A DNA stretch of 47,628 bases, taken from assembly GCA_029261255.1 (NCBI GenBank), contig JAJDBQ010000168.1:1-47628 (forward strand), read 5' to 3'. The notes beneath the pieces were generated by a model. The model searched no databases, had not been told where the DNA came from, and saw only the letters and a program-made list of their open reading frames with translations. This DNA is from Nitrospirales bacterium (lineage in GTDB: Bacteria; Nitrospirota; Nitrospiria; Nitrospirales; UBA8639). Shown here piece after piece: positions 1 through 8,833 of this stretch; position 1 is the stretch's first letter; each line of letters starts with the position of its first letter. The position numbers and the translations under genes are program-made.

Positions 1-1
1 A

Positions 2-214
2 TTTTTTAACAAGTTTGGCTATCCGTATGAATTGGTCAACGCCTTGCCTAATCCTGAGAAACGTGAAGCCCTTTCTAAAATGACGAACTGGCCAACTTTG
101 CCTAAAGTCTTCATCAATGGCCAATTTTATGGGGACACCGACGTCTTGGGACCGATGGAAGAAAAAGGGGAATTACAACCGCTCTTAAAAGCGGCTTTCC
201 CTGATCAAGCCTAA
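2..214 (+). CDS. Glutaredoxin family protein, C-terminal part
   Basis: This is the last 70 codons of a gene that starts before the window. The reading frame is open from base 2 to the TAA at 212-214. Residues such as NWPTLPKVFINGQF followed by GDTDVLG match the C-terminal half of monothiol glutaredoxins of the Grx4/GrxD type, where T-[FL]-P supplies the cis-proline and the following G-x-x-D contacts glutathione. The active-site CxxS lies upstream and cannot be checked. The family usually has GG[CS]D at the glutathione site and here it is GDTD. Grx4-type proteins are cytoplasmic and carry or sense Fe-S clusters; a role here is inferred from family only. The gene ends 32 bases before a strong terminator. 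Confidence 0.8.
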   Translation, partial: FFNKFGYPYELVNALPNPEKREALSKMTNWPTLPKVFINGQFYGDTDVLGPMEEKGELQPLLKAAFPDQA

Positions 215-245
215 TTCCTCGATTATCATTCCGGGATGACCACAC

Positions 246-280
246 AAGGCCCACCAGCTTCCTGGTGGGTCTTTTTTTTT
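246..280 (+). terminator. Rho-independent terminator after the glutaredoxin gene
   Basis: A perfect 8-bp stem, CCCACCAG (250-257) with CTGGTGGG (262-269), encloses a CTTC loop. Flanking A/T and G/T pairs extend it, and nine T residues follow at 272-280. It lies 32 bases after the stop codon and is the clearest terminator in the window. It separates the glutaredoxin gene from the pilus region. Confidence 0.9.
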
Positions 281-464
281 CAAATTTGCACCAATAACGC
301 ACCTCGTTTTTCTGCTCACGAAATTTCTTCCGTTGAAATCCTAGGTTGAAGCTTTACCTACTCCCTTGCGTGTTCTCATCGGTTGTTCCTGAATCATTCC
401 CGTTGCTGAGACAGCATTATTCATCCGTATCAAGCCCTACGCAAGCTTTCCGATATGTGTGAAT

Positions 465-1094
465 ATGAAAGGTACATTCGTCAAAAGAACCTTTGCCATA
501 ACCACTCTTCTTGGAATGCTGGCATCAACGACAGCTTCAGGCAGCGACCTGAAACTATCATTAGACTCTTCAGGTCCCCCGAAAATTGAAGAACTGCAGA
601 AAATCCTGAAGCGCGCAGCCTCCCCAAGAAAGCCCCCAGCTTCAATGCCGACACCCCGAACGACTCGAGGCAGACCCTTACACGCTCCAGCCCACACCAA
701 ACAACCGGTCGACCTTCAGAAAACACAAACAGTGAAACCTGATGCAAAATTAGGATGGCGATTCTTGTTGAAAGAACAACCACAGGCCGCCATGGCTGCC
801 TACCGAGAAGCCCTGCGAAAAAACCCCAAATCGGCCAAGGCCTATTTGGGCTTAGGTATTTCTTTGAAAAGTCTCGGGAAAGTCAGACTCGCCAAGAAAG
901 CATTGGTCAAAGCAGTAAAACTCAACCCACGCCTACCCTCCGCACTCGTGCATTTGGGCTACCTCTATGCTGAAGGGCATTTTGGCCAGGCAGACCGCTC
1001 AACGGCTCGTCGTCTATTCAGCGAGGCCTCTCAATTAGGAGATCCTTTCGCTAGCATTGCACTCTTGGACATGAAGTCTCGTTCAAAACTCTAA
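465..1094 (+). CDS. Secreted TPR-repeat protein
   Basis: The protein has about 209 residues. A hydrophobic N-terminal segment (FAITTLLGMLASTTASG) looks like a signal peptide, so the protein is probably periplasmic. A basic, proline-rich linker covers roughly residues 45-85. The C-terminal half carries about three tetratricopeptide repeats, recognisable from the spacing of A-x-x-x-Y, L-G-x-x-L and P-x-[LS]-A. The ATG at 465 was chosen; a GTG at 459 is in frame two codons earlier and neither has a strong ribosome binding site. It lies 132 bases before the first pilin gene. TPR proteins often assist pilus or secretion assembly, but no specific partner can be named. A short leftover region of 215-458 before it holds only the terminator. 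Confidence 0.75.
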   Translation: MKGTFVKRTFAITTLLGMLASTTASGSDLKLSLDSSGPPKIEELQKILKRAASPRKPPASMPTPRTTRGRPLHAPAHTKQPVDLQKTQTVKPDAKLGWRFLLKEQPQAAMAAYREALRKNPKSAKAYLGLGISLKSLGKVRLAKKALVKAVKLNPRLPSALVHLGYLYAEGHFGQADRSTARRLFSEASQLGDPFASIALLDMKSRSKL

Positions 1095-1226
1095 ATCTAC
1101 ATAAAAAACCTCCCCTCTACTGTTAAGAAAGCCTTCGACAACTCCGATACTCCCAGTAGTACGGACTAAAGTGATAATGAAACATCGGAAGACACAAGAA
1201 CGTCCACTCCAAAGGAGCAGTAGCAT

Positions 1227-1910
1227 ATGTTAAGAAAACTCTACCAATCTTCTAAAAAAGAACAAGGGTTTACCCTGGTCGAAATGATTGGAGTCCTCGC
1301 CATTATTGCTATCCTCATAGCCTTGCTGCTTCCAAAAGTATTCACCTTGATTGCTTCCACAAATTCACGGGCCTTGGCGGCCGCCATTCGGACCTATGAA
1401 ACGGCCATTGTCAATTATTATGCCGATGTCGGCAGCGTCTATCCTTTGAATGTTGCTGGTACACCCGCTGCAGAAAACGGCGGGCTGAGCACAACAGCGA
1501 CATCCCTTGCCGCCCGGTTAACCCTTGATGTTTCAGATCCCTTAAATGTGGGAACAGGATCATGGCCACGTTTTCGAGGACCCTATGTCGAAAAGTTTAA
1601 TTCGGCTGTACCCCCAGGATACGGCACACAAATAACCTTAAGAACAACCACTAGCGTCGCGTTGGGAACCGCGACAACCGATTCGAACATTGGGTGGGAC
1701 CTGAAAGGTGATGATGGCAATAGTGACCTCCCGTCGGCATCCAGGACGGCCTATTTGAGGGTCGAAGGGGTGTCTGATACGGAATTTAATGAGTTGGATG
1801 GCATCATCGACGCGGGAATTGGGACGAATCTCGCAGAACGTCAACTACGAGGACGGGTGAAGTATCGGGCTGCCAATGATCGGCTCTATATATACATGCA
1901 ACACCAATAG
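1227..1910 (+). CDS. Type IV pilin / pseudopilin, class with GFTLVE leader
   Basis: The 227-residue protein has a 14-residue basic leader ending in G, then FTLVEMIGVLAIIAILIALL. That is the prepilin peptidase site plus the N-terminal assembly helix, with the conserved Glu at +5. The remainder would be the exposed globular head and has no cysteine pair. It resembles MSHA- or GspG/H-like pilins, but the head is not recognisable beyond that. A good ribosome binding site (AAAGGAG, 1211-1217) supports the ATG. It is the first pilin in a locus that continues with the assembly ATPase and platform protein, so it may be the major subunit; this is inferred from position. Confidence 0.85.
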   Translation: MLRKLYQSSKKEQGFTLVEMIGVLAIIAILIALLLPKVFTLIASTNSRALAAAIRTYETAIVNYYADVGSVYPLNVAGTPAAENGGLSTTATSLAARLTLDVSDPLNVGTGSWPRFRGPYVEKFNSAVPPGYGTQITLRTTTSVALGTATTDSNIGWDLKGDDGNSDLPSASRTAYLRVEGVSDTEFNELDGIIDAGIGTNLAERQLRGRVKYRAANDRLYIYMQHQ

Positions 1911-2022
1911 AGCACTATGTGTGGCGTGATTTCCAGCTCATGGTATTTCAACGCATACGAAACACACGTTTTTTAATCCCTCCTCACAAACGGTCACAAG
2001 TTTTAGGAGCCCTTAACTCCAG

Positions 2023-3726
2023 ATGAGTGACCCATCGATGTCAACCACAACTCCTCCAACTTCAACGGGAAGACCCCAACTAGGTGCCTCCCTCCTTCAG
2101 GATGGTTGGATTTCGCAAGAACAATTAGATCTTTCCCTGCGAGAAGCCAAGCGAACTCGGGTCATGCTCGGGCAAACCTTAATCAGCTTGGGCTTTATCA
2201 CAGAAAAAGTTCTGGCTCATTACCTTGCTGAAGGCACACAAACAGGGATGGTCGATCTCGCGGCCACCTTCATCCCTCCTGAAATTCTGGATCTCGTCCC
2301 TTACGACCTGGCTTCTCAGTTTCAAGTACTTCCCATCGGCAAACGTGGGCAAGTGCTAGACCTCGCTATGGCGGACCCCTTAAATATCATGGCAGTCGAT
2401 ACCATTGAAAACAAAACGGGCCTCAACGTTCATACGCAAACAGCTCCTGCGCAAGAACTGTCCGAAGCCATCGAAGGCCATTACGCACATACCGAGTCCA
2501 TCAAACAACTACTGGATGAACTGTCCACAAAAGGTTTTTCAGATCTAGGAGAAGATGCGAGTCAGGAAGCCCCGCTCATTCGTCTATGCAATCAATTGAT
2601 CGCCGCTGGAATCCAAGCGCGTGTGACTGATATTCATATCGAACCTGATGAACAGTATTTGCGAGTTCGCATGCGAATCGATGGAATCCTGACTCAGGAA
2701 TTGCTCATTTCCAAACCCCTGCAGGCGCCGATTACCGCTCGGATAAAGCTCATGGCGAATTTGAATCTCACTGAAAAACGCACGCCACAGGATGGACGTA
2801 TTTCCTTCAACTTAGGCTCTCGCCGGATAGACCTACGTGTCTCCACACTACCTACCAATTTTGGTGAAAGCATTGTCCTCAGGATCCTAGATAAAGGTGC
2901 TCTCAAGCTAGAATTTCGAGCGTTGGGATTCTCCAAAAACGATCAAACTCGTATGCAAGCTCTTATTCAACGGCCGCATGGAATCATTTTGGTAACAGGT
3001 CCCACTGGGAGCGGGAAAACCACGACCTTGTATACGGCTCTTCGCCACGTCAATGCCAAAGAAAAAAGCGTGTTTACATTAGAAGACCCGATCGAATATC
3101 AAATGCCTATGATCCGACAAACCCAAGTCAATCCCGATATTGACATGACATTTGCAGCCGGCCTCCGAGCCCTGCTTCGTCAAGATCCCGACGTCATTTT
3201 AGTTGGCGAGATTCGAGACCAAGAAACGGCAGACCTGGCTATGCGCGCCGCTCTCACAGGACACTTAGTCTTTTCAACGTTGCATACCAACGATGCGCTT
3301 GGAGCCATTCCTCGCCTCATTGACATGGGCATTGAGCCCTTTCTCTTAGCATCTGCACTCACTGCCGTCGTTGGGCAGCGACTCGTCCGATGTATTTGCC
3401 CTGGATGTAAAGTCGAACGAAAAGATGCAAAGCAGGTCTTAGCTGAACTCAAGGTTGACCTCCCCACCGATATACCACTGAAGCTATGGACGGGTTCAGG
3501 TTGCAGAACCTGCGGTAATAGTGGCTATTCTGGACGGGCGGGTATATACGAAATCATAAAAATTACGGATCAACTTCATACACCCATCGTTCATGGACCA
3601 GATCTCACGGCCATTCGAGCGATCATTCACAAAGAGGGCATGCCCACGATGTTTCAAGACGGAATCCTAAAAGCGCTCAATGGTGTCACGACGTTAGAAG
3701 AAGTCTTGAGGGTCGCCGGTGGCTAA
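2023..3726 (+). CDS. Pilus/secretion assembly ATPase (MshE/GspE/PilB family)
   Basis: The 567-residue protein powers pilin polymerisation at the inner-membrane base. An N-terminal T2SSE_N/MshEN-like domain occupies about residues 20-165. The Walker A motif GPTGSGKT is at 326-333. The Asp box (FTLEDPIEYQ), the Walker B region (DPDVILVGEIRD) and the His box (STLHTNDA) follow in the usual order. A four-cysteine zinc motif (CICPGC ... CRTC), typical of GspE/PilB extension ATPases and absent from PilT retraction ATPases, lies near 457-500. TAGGAG about 15 bases upstream supports the ATG. Its stop overlaps the GTG start of the platform gene by 8 bases, which implies translational coupling. MshEN-type N-domains in some relatives bind c-di-GMP; whether this one does cannot be decided by eye. 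Confidence 0.93.
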   Translation: MSDPSMSTTTPPTSTGRPQLGASLLQDGWISQEQLDLSLREAKRTRVMLGQTLISLGFITEKVLAHYLAEGTQTGMVDLAATFIPPEILDLVPYDLASQFQVLPIGKRGQVLDLAMADPLNIMAVDTIENKTGLNVHTQTAPAQELSEAIEGHYAHTESIKQLLDELSTKGFSDLGEDASQEAPLIRLCNQLIAAGIQARVTDIHIEPDEQYLRVRMRIDGILTQELLISKPLQAPITARIKLMANLNLTEKRTPQDGRISFNLGSRRIDLRVSTLPTNFGESIVLRILDKGALKLEFRALGFSKNDQTRMQALIQRPHGIILVTGPTGSGKTTTLYTALRHVNAKEKSVFTLEDPIEYQMPMIRQTQVNPDIDMTFAAGLRALLRQDPDVILVGEIRDQETADLAMRAALTGHLVFSTLHTNDALGAIPRLIDMGIEPFLLASALTAVVGQRLVRCICPGCKVERKDAKQVLAELKVDLPTDIPLKLWTGSGCRTCGNSGYSGRAGIYEIIKITDQLHTPIVHGPDLTAIRAIIHKEGMPTMFQDGILKALNGVTTLEEVLRVAGG

Positions 3727-4927
3727 TTTTCAGTATCGCGCAATTGATGCCCAAGGAAAACCTGCTGAGGGAGAGATGACAGCACTCGATCTCCCACAAT
3801 TAGAACAGCGCCTTCAGGATATGGGACTCTGGCTCGTTCGAGCTCTCGAGGCTAAGCCCAATGCGTCCAAACGTTCCGGCAAACTCGGAAAAGTGAAATC
3901 ACGTGATCTCTTGGAATTTTCCACCCATATGTTTACCTTATTGGACGCGGGCATCCCACTCTCTGAGGCCGTGAAAAACTTATCGGAAGAATCCCCAAAT
4001 CTTCAATTACGTGCAACCCTACAAAAGGTGTTCCAGCAGGTTGAGGCAGGCACTCCGCTCCATACAGCAATGAACCAATATCCCTCGATATTTCCTCCTC
4101 AAATTACCAACCTGATTCAAGCCGGCGAAGAGAGCGATACCCTAGCAGATACATTCAAAGAACTTGAAAGGTATTTAGATTGGGTAGATTTGATTAAGGG
4201 CGATATCCGGCAAGCGACCATTTACCCCAGCATCGTCATTGTCGCAGTCACGGGACTACTCATTCTATTGTTTACATTCGTGATCCCTCAATTTGTACCC
4301 ATCCTACAAGACTTGAATGTTCCACTCCCCTTCATCACTATTTTTGTAATCAGCGTCAGCGAATTCATGGTCAGCACATGGTACTTTTGGATGCCCATGC
4401 TTCTATTGATACCTCTGGCCTGGTGGGTGGGACGAAACTATATTCCCGGGTTCTCGCGCTGGCGTGACCGAATCATCTTAGAATTACCCATCATCGGAGG
4501 ACTACTCCAGATGCTGACATTGTCAAAGTTCGTCCAAAATTTTGCGGTGCTCTATCGGGCTGGGATTCCCGTTCTCCAATGCTTGGAATTGTGTCAAGGT
4601 GTCGTCGGCAATCAAGTTGTTTCAAGAGCCCTTCAACAGGTGCAACGCAATATCGCAGAAGGTTCGACGATCAATGAATCTCTTCAAAAACATCCCATTT
4701 TCCCACCCATGATGATTCAAATGATTTCAGTCGGGGAAGCCAGTGGAAATTTACCGAAAACCCTCATGAACGTGGCCAACTACTATAATCGAGAAATTCC
4801 GCGTAGAGTGAAGAAAGTCTTTGCGATATTTGAACCGGTCATTACCCTAGCACTGATCGGCATCGTGGGACTCGTGGCACTCGCTCTCTTCATGCCCATG
4901 ATGAGCCTGATGGGTGGACTCCATTGA
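3719..4927 (+). CDS. Inner-membrane platform protein (MshG/GspF/PilC family)
   Basis: The 402-residue polytopic protein recruits the ATPase and organises pilin addition. It has the two-fold T2SSF architecture, with repeats at about residues 70-190 and 272-395. Each carries the family signature (LLDAGIPLSEAV in the first, LYRAGIPVLQCLELC in the second). Three hydrophobic spans are clear, around 173-200, 208-240 and near the C terminus (the last in LIGIVGLVALALFMPMM). The GTG start at 3719 overlaps the ATPase gene by 8 bases, and the N-terminal FQYRAIDAQGK matches the family start. Length is normal for the family. Confidence 0.93.
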   Translation: MANFQYRAIDAQGKPAEGEMTALDLPQLEQRLQDMGLWLVRALEAKPNASKRSGKLGKVKSRDLLEFSTHMFTLLDAGIPLSEAVKNLSEESPNLQLRATLQKVFQQVEAGTPLHTAMNQYPSIFPPQITNLIQAGEESDTLADTFKELERYLDWVDLIKGDIRQATIYPSIVIVAVTGLLILLFTFVIPQFVPILQDLNVPLPFITIFVISVSEFMVSTWYFWMPMLLLIPLAWWVGRNYIPGFSRWRDRIILELPIIGGLLQMLTLSKFVQNFAVLYRAGIPVLQCLELCQGVVGNQVVSRALQQVQRNIAEGSTINESLQKHPIFPPMMIQMISVGEASGNLPKTLMNVANYYNREIPRRVKKVFAIFEPVITLALIGIVGLVALALFMPMMSLMGGLH

Positions 4928-4981
4928 AGGGAATATGACCTCTGTGCCCGCGGTGATCTCACTTCTATCCACCTTCCACTG

Positions 4982-6301
4982 ATGATCTACTCCCAAAGAG
5001 GATTTTCCCTTATTGCCCTTATTGGAATCCTCGCGGCTATTTCGATCAGCCTAGCAATCGCCAGCCCAGCCTTGATCAAAATATTTGAACGCGAGCATCA
5101 AGAAACGGAACGTCTGCAGCTTGACCGCATTGCTATTGGCATTCAACAGTATTTAGAGCAAAACAAGGCTTTTCCACCATCATTGGCAAGTCTTGTCCCG
5201 GATTATGTTCCCTTTTCTACGGCACAGATCAACACCAATGCTCATGGATTTCCACGTTATTATGCCATTCATCCAGCTATGGCTGGATTTAGCAATGGGA
5301 CAGGCCTGTCAACATCTGAACTCGCCAACGCTCGATTCCTCCTCGTATCCAATCTCGCACAAGATGCCGCACTCACCATCAGCACGCCTGCTGAATTTGA
5401 AACCTGGTGGTCCACCAATGAGAGTATCACGCCTAATCTGCATCTTCATCGAAGCAATGTCGGACATGCATTCTATTCCTTGTCCATCACGCCTATAGAC
5501 AACGGAGGGAGCTTTTCCCTCAATAACGACTCGAATAATTCCGGAGGAAACCTCCTACCCGCTCACAATGCGTTCCATCTCTTGGGAACCATGATTGGCT
5601 TTGATGGGGACACGACCTATACCACTCCGGAAGTTCAATTTGCTCTCACGACCAACACCGCCTATTGGTTCGATCCAAATTGTTCTTCTGGGAAACAATG
5701 GAATCCGATTGAAGCAGAGTGTGGCGGCGTCGTCACATTGCAGGACGGTGTGGACTCGTATACCGGAACTCGGGACACCTACCTGTATTCATTTCACTAT
5801 TGGATAAATTTTGGTACACGTACTGAATTGATAAATACAAGCCACTCTGGGAATTCGTTTGTTCCCCTCATACGGTTCGCTATTTTCCAATCTGAGGGAG
5901 GACCGGTGCCCGATGGGGCCACTATTCAGTCGGCGATACTTTCCGTGGAAAAATTCTCGTATTACAACACCATCTATCATGCGCACCGCGTACTCAAGGA
6001 TTGGGTGGAAACCGAGGCGACCTGGAACGATGCGCAAATCGGTTTGCCTTGGACCGTGGGCGGAGCCTTAGGACTTGGAAGCGATATCTTAGTCCTGGAA
6101 GATGATCAAACCGAAGCCGGATGGGACCCTCCTGAAGTGCTCAGTTTTGACGTAACGACCGGAGTCCAAGCATTTTCCGATGGTATGGCCAACTACGGCT
6201 GGCATCTCGTGGTAGGGACAGGTAACGGAAATATCAAACGTTTTCGTAGCCGCGAATATGGAACCGTGGCCAGTCGACCCAAACTCGTCATTCAGTACTG
6301 A
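4982..6301 (+). CDS. Pseudopilin-like protein fused to a C-terminal DNRLRE-type domain
   Basis: The 439-residue protein begins with a pilin leader and assembly helix, RGFSLIALIGILAAISI. Position +5 is Ala instead of the usual Glu. Residues about 30-245 are a globular head closely related to the next pseudopilin gene. Residues about 250-439 resemble the DNRLRE (disaggregatase-like) beta domain: D-T-Y-L-Y, then R-F near a P-D-G-A-T-I-Q-S-A motif, DW-x-E-x-x-A-T-W-N, and a terminal R-S-R-E-Y with R-P-K-L-V-I. DNRLRE domains occur in extracellular proteins, so a pilus-tip adhesin or carbohydrate-binding minor pilin is a reasonable inference. No strong ribosome binding site precedes the ATG, 54 bases after the platform gene. 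GspK-type minor pseudopilins also lack Glu +5 and sit at the tip. Confidence 0.8.
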   Translation: MIYSQRGFSLIALIGILAAISISLAIASPALIKIFEREHQETERLQLDRIAIGIQQYLEQNKAFPPSLASLVPDYVPFSTAQINTNAHGFPRYYAIHPAMAGFSNGTGLSTSELANARFLLVSNLAQDAALTISTPAEFETWWSTNESITPNLHLHRSNVGHAFYSLSITPIDNGGSFSLNNDSNNSGGNLLPAHNAFHLLGTMIGFDGDTTYTTPEVQFALTTNTAYWFDPNCSSGKQWNPIEAECGGVVTLQDGVDSYTGTRDTYLYSFHYWINFGTRTELINTSHSGNSFVPLIRFAIFQSEGGPVPDGATIQSAILSVEKFSYYNTIYHAHRVLKDWVETEATWNDAQIGLPWTVGGALGLGSDILVLEDDQTEAGWDPPEVLSFDVTTGVQAFSDGMANYGWHLVVGTGNGNIKRFRSREYGTVASRPKLVIQY

Positions 6302-6393
6302 AAAAATAAACAAGGAACTGACTCCTCACGCTAGGGGCGCCTATCTCCCTTACGCGTCATGCGTTCGCTTTTTCCCTTCTCACATTAAGATCG

Positions 6394-6422
6394 ACTCCTC
6401 ACTTTCCGACAGGTGAAGGAGT
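6394..6422. repeat. Short hairpin related to the GTGAGGAGT repeat family
   Basis: ACTCCTCAC (6394-6402) and GTGAAGGAGT (6413-6422) are complementary except for one bulged base, with a 10-base loop. The intergenic segment 6302-6499 also contains pyrimidine-rich CTCCTCACGC and CCCTTACGC stretches like the right arms of the larger repeats listed below. It sits between two paralogous pseudopilin genes inside the operon. No T-run follows, so it is not a typical terminator. Confidence 0.45.
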
Positions 6423-6499
6423 GGTATACCCGTCAAGAGTTGCCGATACCCAAGATATGCCCATAGCCACATGAGAAACATCATGGACAGTTTAGGCAA

Positions 6500-7327
6500 A
6501 TGTTAAGCGATACCAGAATCAGGCGAATCAGGACTGCATCGATTGCCACGACTCCTTTTATGCCTCATACCTCTCTGCTCACGTCTTCCCGCGGGTTCAC
6601 ACTTGTGGAAATGATTGGGGTCTTGGCGATTCTAGCAATTTTGGCGAGTTTTATTACGCCAAATGTCATGAATCAACTTCGGAGTGCCAGGCGTGATGCG
6701 GAAGACCATCAGTTGGCTAACATCGCTCAAGGGATAGAACTATTCGTCCGCCAAAACCGTGTATTTCCAGAAAATTTAGCCGACTTAAGTCCAGACTTTG
6801 TACCCACATCGACGGGACAACTCACCGACAACCCCAATGGGTTTTTGCGCTATTACTTTGTCCAACCGAATATCAGCAGCTATACGAATGCAGCTGGGTT
6901 AGCTCCTGGATCCCTAGCTGATGCACGATTTTTGCTCATTACCAATTTACTACAGAATGCCGCCCCCACCATTACGACAGATGCGCAATTTGAAACGTGG
7001 TGGGATACCGACGAAACTGCGACGCCAGATCTCAAAATCCATCGAGGACACATTGGCCAATTGTTTCACCTGCTGAGTCTTTCGGCCGATGGAGCAGGAG
7101 GGAGTTATTCTATCGATGGAACTTCAGTGAACTCAGGTGGAGGCACGCTCGCAGCCCATATTCGTTATCACGTGATAGGAACATCCGTGGAGTTGGATGA
7201 AGCCAATACGTTTGGAACGGCAGAAATTCAATTCACCATGGTGGCAGAAGCGGGCTATCAATTTGACCCCGACTGTCCAAGCGGGTCGCAATGGCGAGTC
7301 ATCAGTAGTGGTTGTTACAGCCCATAA
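6500..7327 (+). CDS. Pseudopilin, paralogue of the preceding pilin-DNRLRE protein
   Basis: Up to 275 residues from the ATG at 6500. An in-frame ATG at 6560 would leave a shorter, more usual leader (12 residues before FTLVEMIGVLAILAI). The prepilin site and Glu +5 are intact here. The head follows the preceding gene almost segment by segment: a [NK]-x-x-FP motif, PDFVP/PDYVP, NPNGF/NAHGF, ARFLL, FETWW, a histidine-containing LKIHRGHIGQ/LHLHRSNVGH, and a final FDP-x-C-x-SG-x-QW. It stops where the DNRLRE domain begins in the neighbour. The two genes therefore arose by duplication with domain gain or loss. Likely role: minor pilus subunit. Confidence 0.82.
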   Translation: MLSDTRIRRIRTASIATTPFMPHTSLLTSSRGFTLVEMIGVLAILAILASFITPNVMNQLRSARRDAEDHQLANIAQGIELFVRQNRVFPENLADLSPDFVPTSTGQLTDNPNGFLRYYFVQPNISSYTNAAGLAPGSLADARFLLITNLLQNAAPTITTDAQFETWWDTDETATPDLKIHRGHIGQLFHLLSLSADGAGGSYSIDGTSVNSGGGTLAAHIRYHVIGTSVELDEANTFGTAEIQFTMVAEAGYQFDPDCPSGSQWRVISSGCYSP

Positions 7328-7342
7328 GAAAACGTCCAAGAC

Positions 7343-8833
7343 ATGAATATTTCCTTATCAATACAATCTCTAAAAGAAGGTTTTTGGCCAGCAATCCTCA
7401 AGCTTTCAGATCAATGTCGGAGTAGATTCTCCCGCAAACCACTCACCGTTCTCAGCATCAGTTTAGTGAATGGTCGATTCAGCGCGATGTCTATTATTAA
7501 TGATTCAATGCATAAAAGTTGGGTAAAGCCTGGGATCATCTTGAGATCGAATGGTCTGTACCAAGCTATTTCGGATGCCATTGAACAGACAGAATTTCCA
7601 GGCCATCACATTTCAATTCTGCTGGAAGACAGTCGGTGCATGACCCTCTCCATTCAACTCCCCATCATGCCGTCAACAGACTTACTCCCTATTCTTGAAC
7701 GAAAAGTGCAGCAGGCCAAGACCTGGGAAGAACCGCCCATATGGCGCTATCACCTCAGTATGCAAGCCAGAGGGAAAGAAAGTATCCATATCGAAATTTG
7801 GCCAAAAAGCTTAGTCGATGAAATCGTTCAGGCATGCAAGGACTTGGACCTACAGCTTCAGCTGCTTGTTCCTTTATCAGCACTCTCAGAAAGCCAGCTG
7901 GACACTTTGTCGATTGAAAAAGGAGAGGCCACCATCCTCATTAGCGTATTAGAAGGCAAGGTGACCTTCATCGCCGCAGGAGATGATGGCGTTCCCTTGA
8001 TGACACGGCACCTTGCCCCCGCACAAGATTGGGTCCCATTAGGAGAACGAATTGGCACAGAAGTCAATCGCACCATCATGTTCATTACGCAACAGCTCAG
8101 CGTCAATATTCCCCATATTTGGTTTATCAGTGAAGACGAACAATTAACGTTGGCAGAAGTCCAACCTCACGTTTCTACGCCAATATTTTCATGCCCTGTT
8201 AAGCCAGATTGGAAATACTGGCTCTGGGTGGGTGCGAATCTTCCGATCAATCTGAGAAATGACTTCACCCCTCTTGAAGTACGGCGAGCACCACTACAGA
8301 AGATGCTCACCAAAACCTTAGCAGCCATGGTGGTCGGATTCGTGATTTTCGGCGTTGGTGCGACAGCAATTCTTGAAGGATACCTTTCTCAAAATCAGAG
8401 CAGCCTCCAACTCGCTACGACTCAAGCTCAGGCCCTCCAAGAAGACCAAAGACATTGGATGAATCAACTCGTCTCGTTAAACACTGAGCGGGAATGGGCT
8501 CAGGTTATTTCTGAATCGACCGTTCCCTCGCTTGAAGGCCCGCTGTTGAGTTATTTGGGTACTATTATTCCTCCTCAGATCATTCTTCATAAAGCTGTGA
8601 TCAAACGCACAAATCATCAGTGGGATCTGGAGCTAGCAGGCAGAACCTCCACGAATCTTTCTTCGACCTTGTCGCTCATCGATCAACTTGTTGGCCAATT
8701 AGCACAGGGGCCCTATCACGTCAGAGTAGAGGAGGGTTGGCAGGATCAACTGCTGAGTCAGACGAGTTCTCAAACCTCAAGGAAAGATATACCTCCCTCT
8801 TACCAGTGGACCTTAAAAGGAAATCTCTCATGA
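7343..8833 (+). CDS. MshI/PilM-PilN/GspL-like pilus assembly protein
   Basis: The 496-residue protein has a cytoplasmic actin-like (PilM/GspL type) region over about residues 1-310 and a single membrane span at about 323-347 (LAAMVVGFVIFGVGATAIL). A PilN-like coiled-coil and ferredoxin-like periplasmic domain follows. Sequence conservation with named relatives is weak; the call rests on architecture and on the order with the next five genes. It would connect the assembly ATPase to the periplasmic alignment proteins. The TGA overlaps the next ATG (ATGA at 8830-8833), which indicates coupling. Confidence 0.7.
   Translation: MNISLSIQSLKEGFWPAILKLSDQCRSRFSRKPLTVLSISLVNGRFSAMSIINDSMHKSWVKPGIILRSNGLYQAISDAIEQTEFPGHHISILLEDSRCMTLSIQLPIMPSTDLLPILERKVQQAKTWEEPPIWRYHLSMQARGKESIHIEIWPKSLVDEIVQACKDLDLQLQLLVPLSALSESQLDTLSIEKGEATILISVLEGKVTFIAAGDDGVPLMTRHLAPAQDWVPLGERIGTEVNRTIMFITQQLSVNIPHIWFISEDEQLTLAEVQPHVSTPIFSCPVKPDWKYWLWVGANLPINLRNDFTPLEVRRAPLQKMLTKTLAAMVVGFVIFGVGATAILEGYLSQNQSSLQLATTQAQALQEDQRHWMNQLVSLNTEREWAQVISESTVPSLEGPLLSYLGTIIPPQIILHKAVIKRTNHQWDLELAGRTSTNLSSTLSLIDQLVGQLAQGPYHVRVEEGWQDQLLSQTSSQTSRKDIPPSYQWTLKGNLS

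Noticed and set aside
8620-8829. Upstream extension of the PilO-like frame
   Set aside because: It lies entirely inside the MshI-like gene; the ATGA overlap at 8830 gives a normal start and a family-like N terminus.
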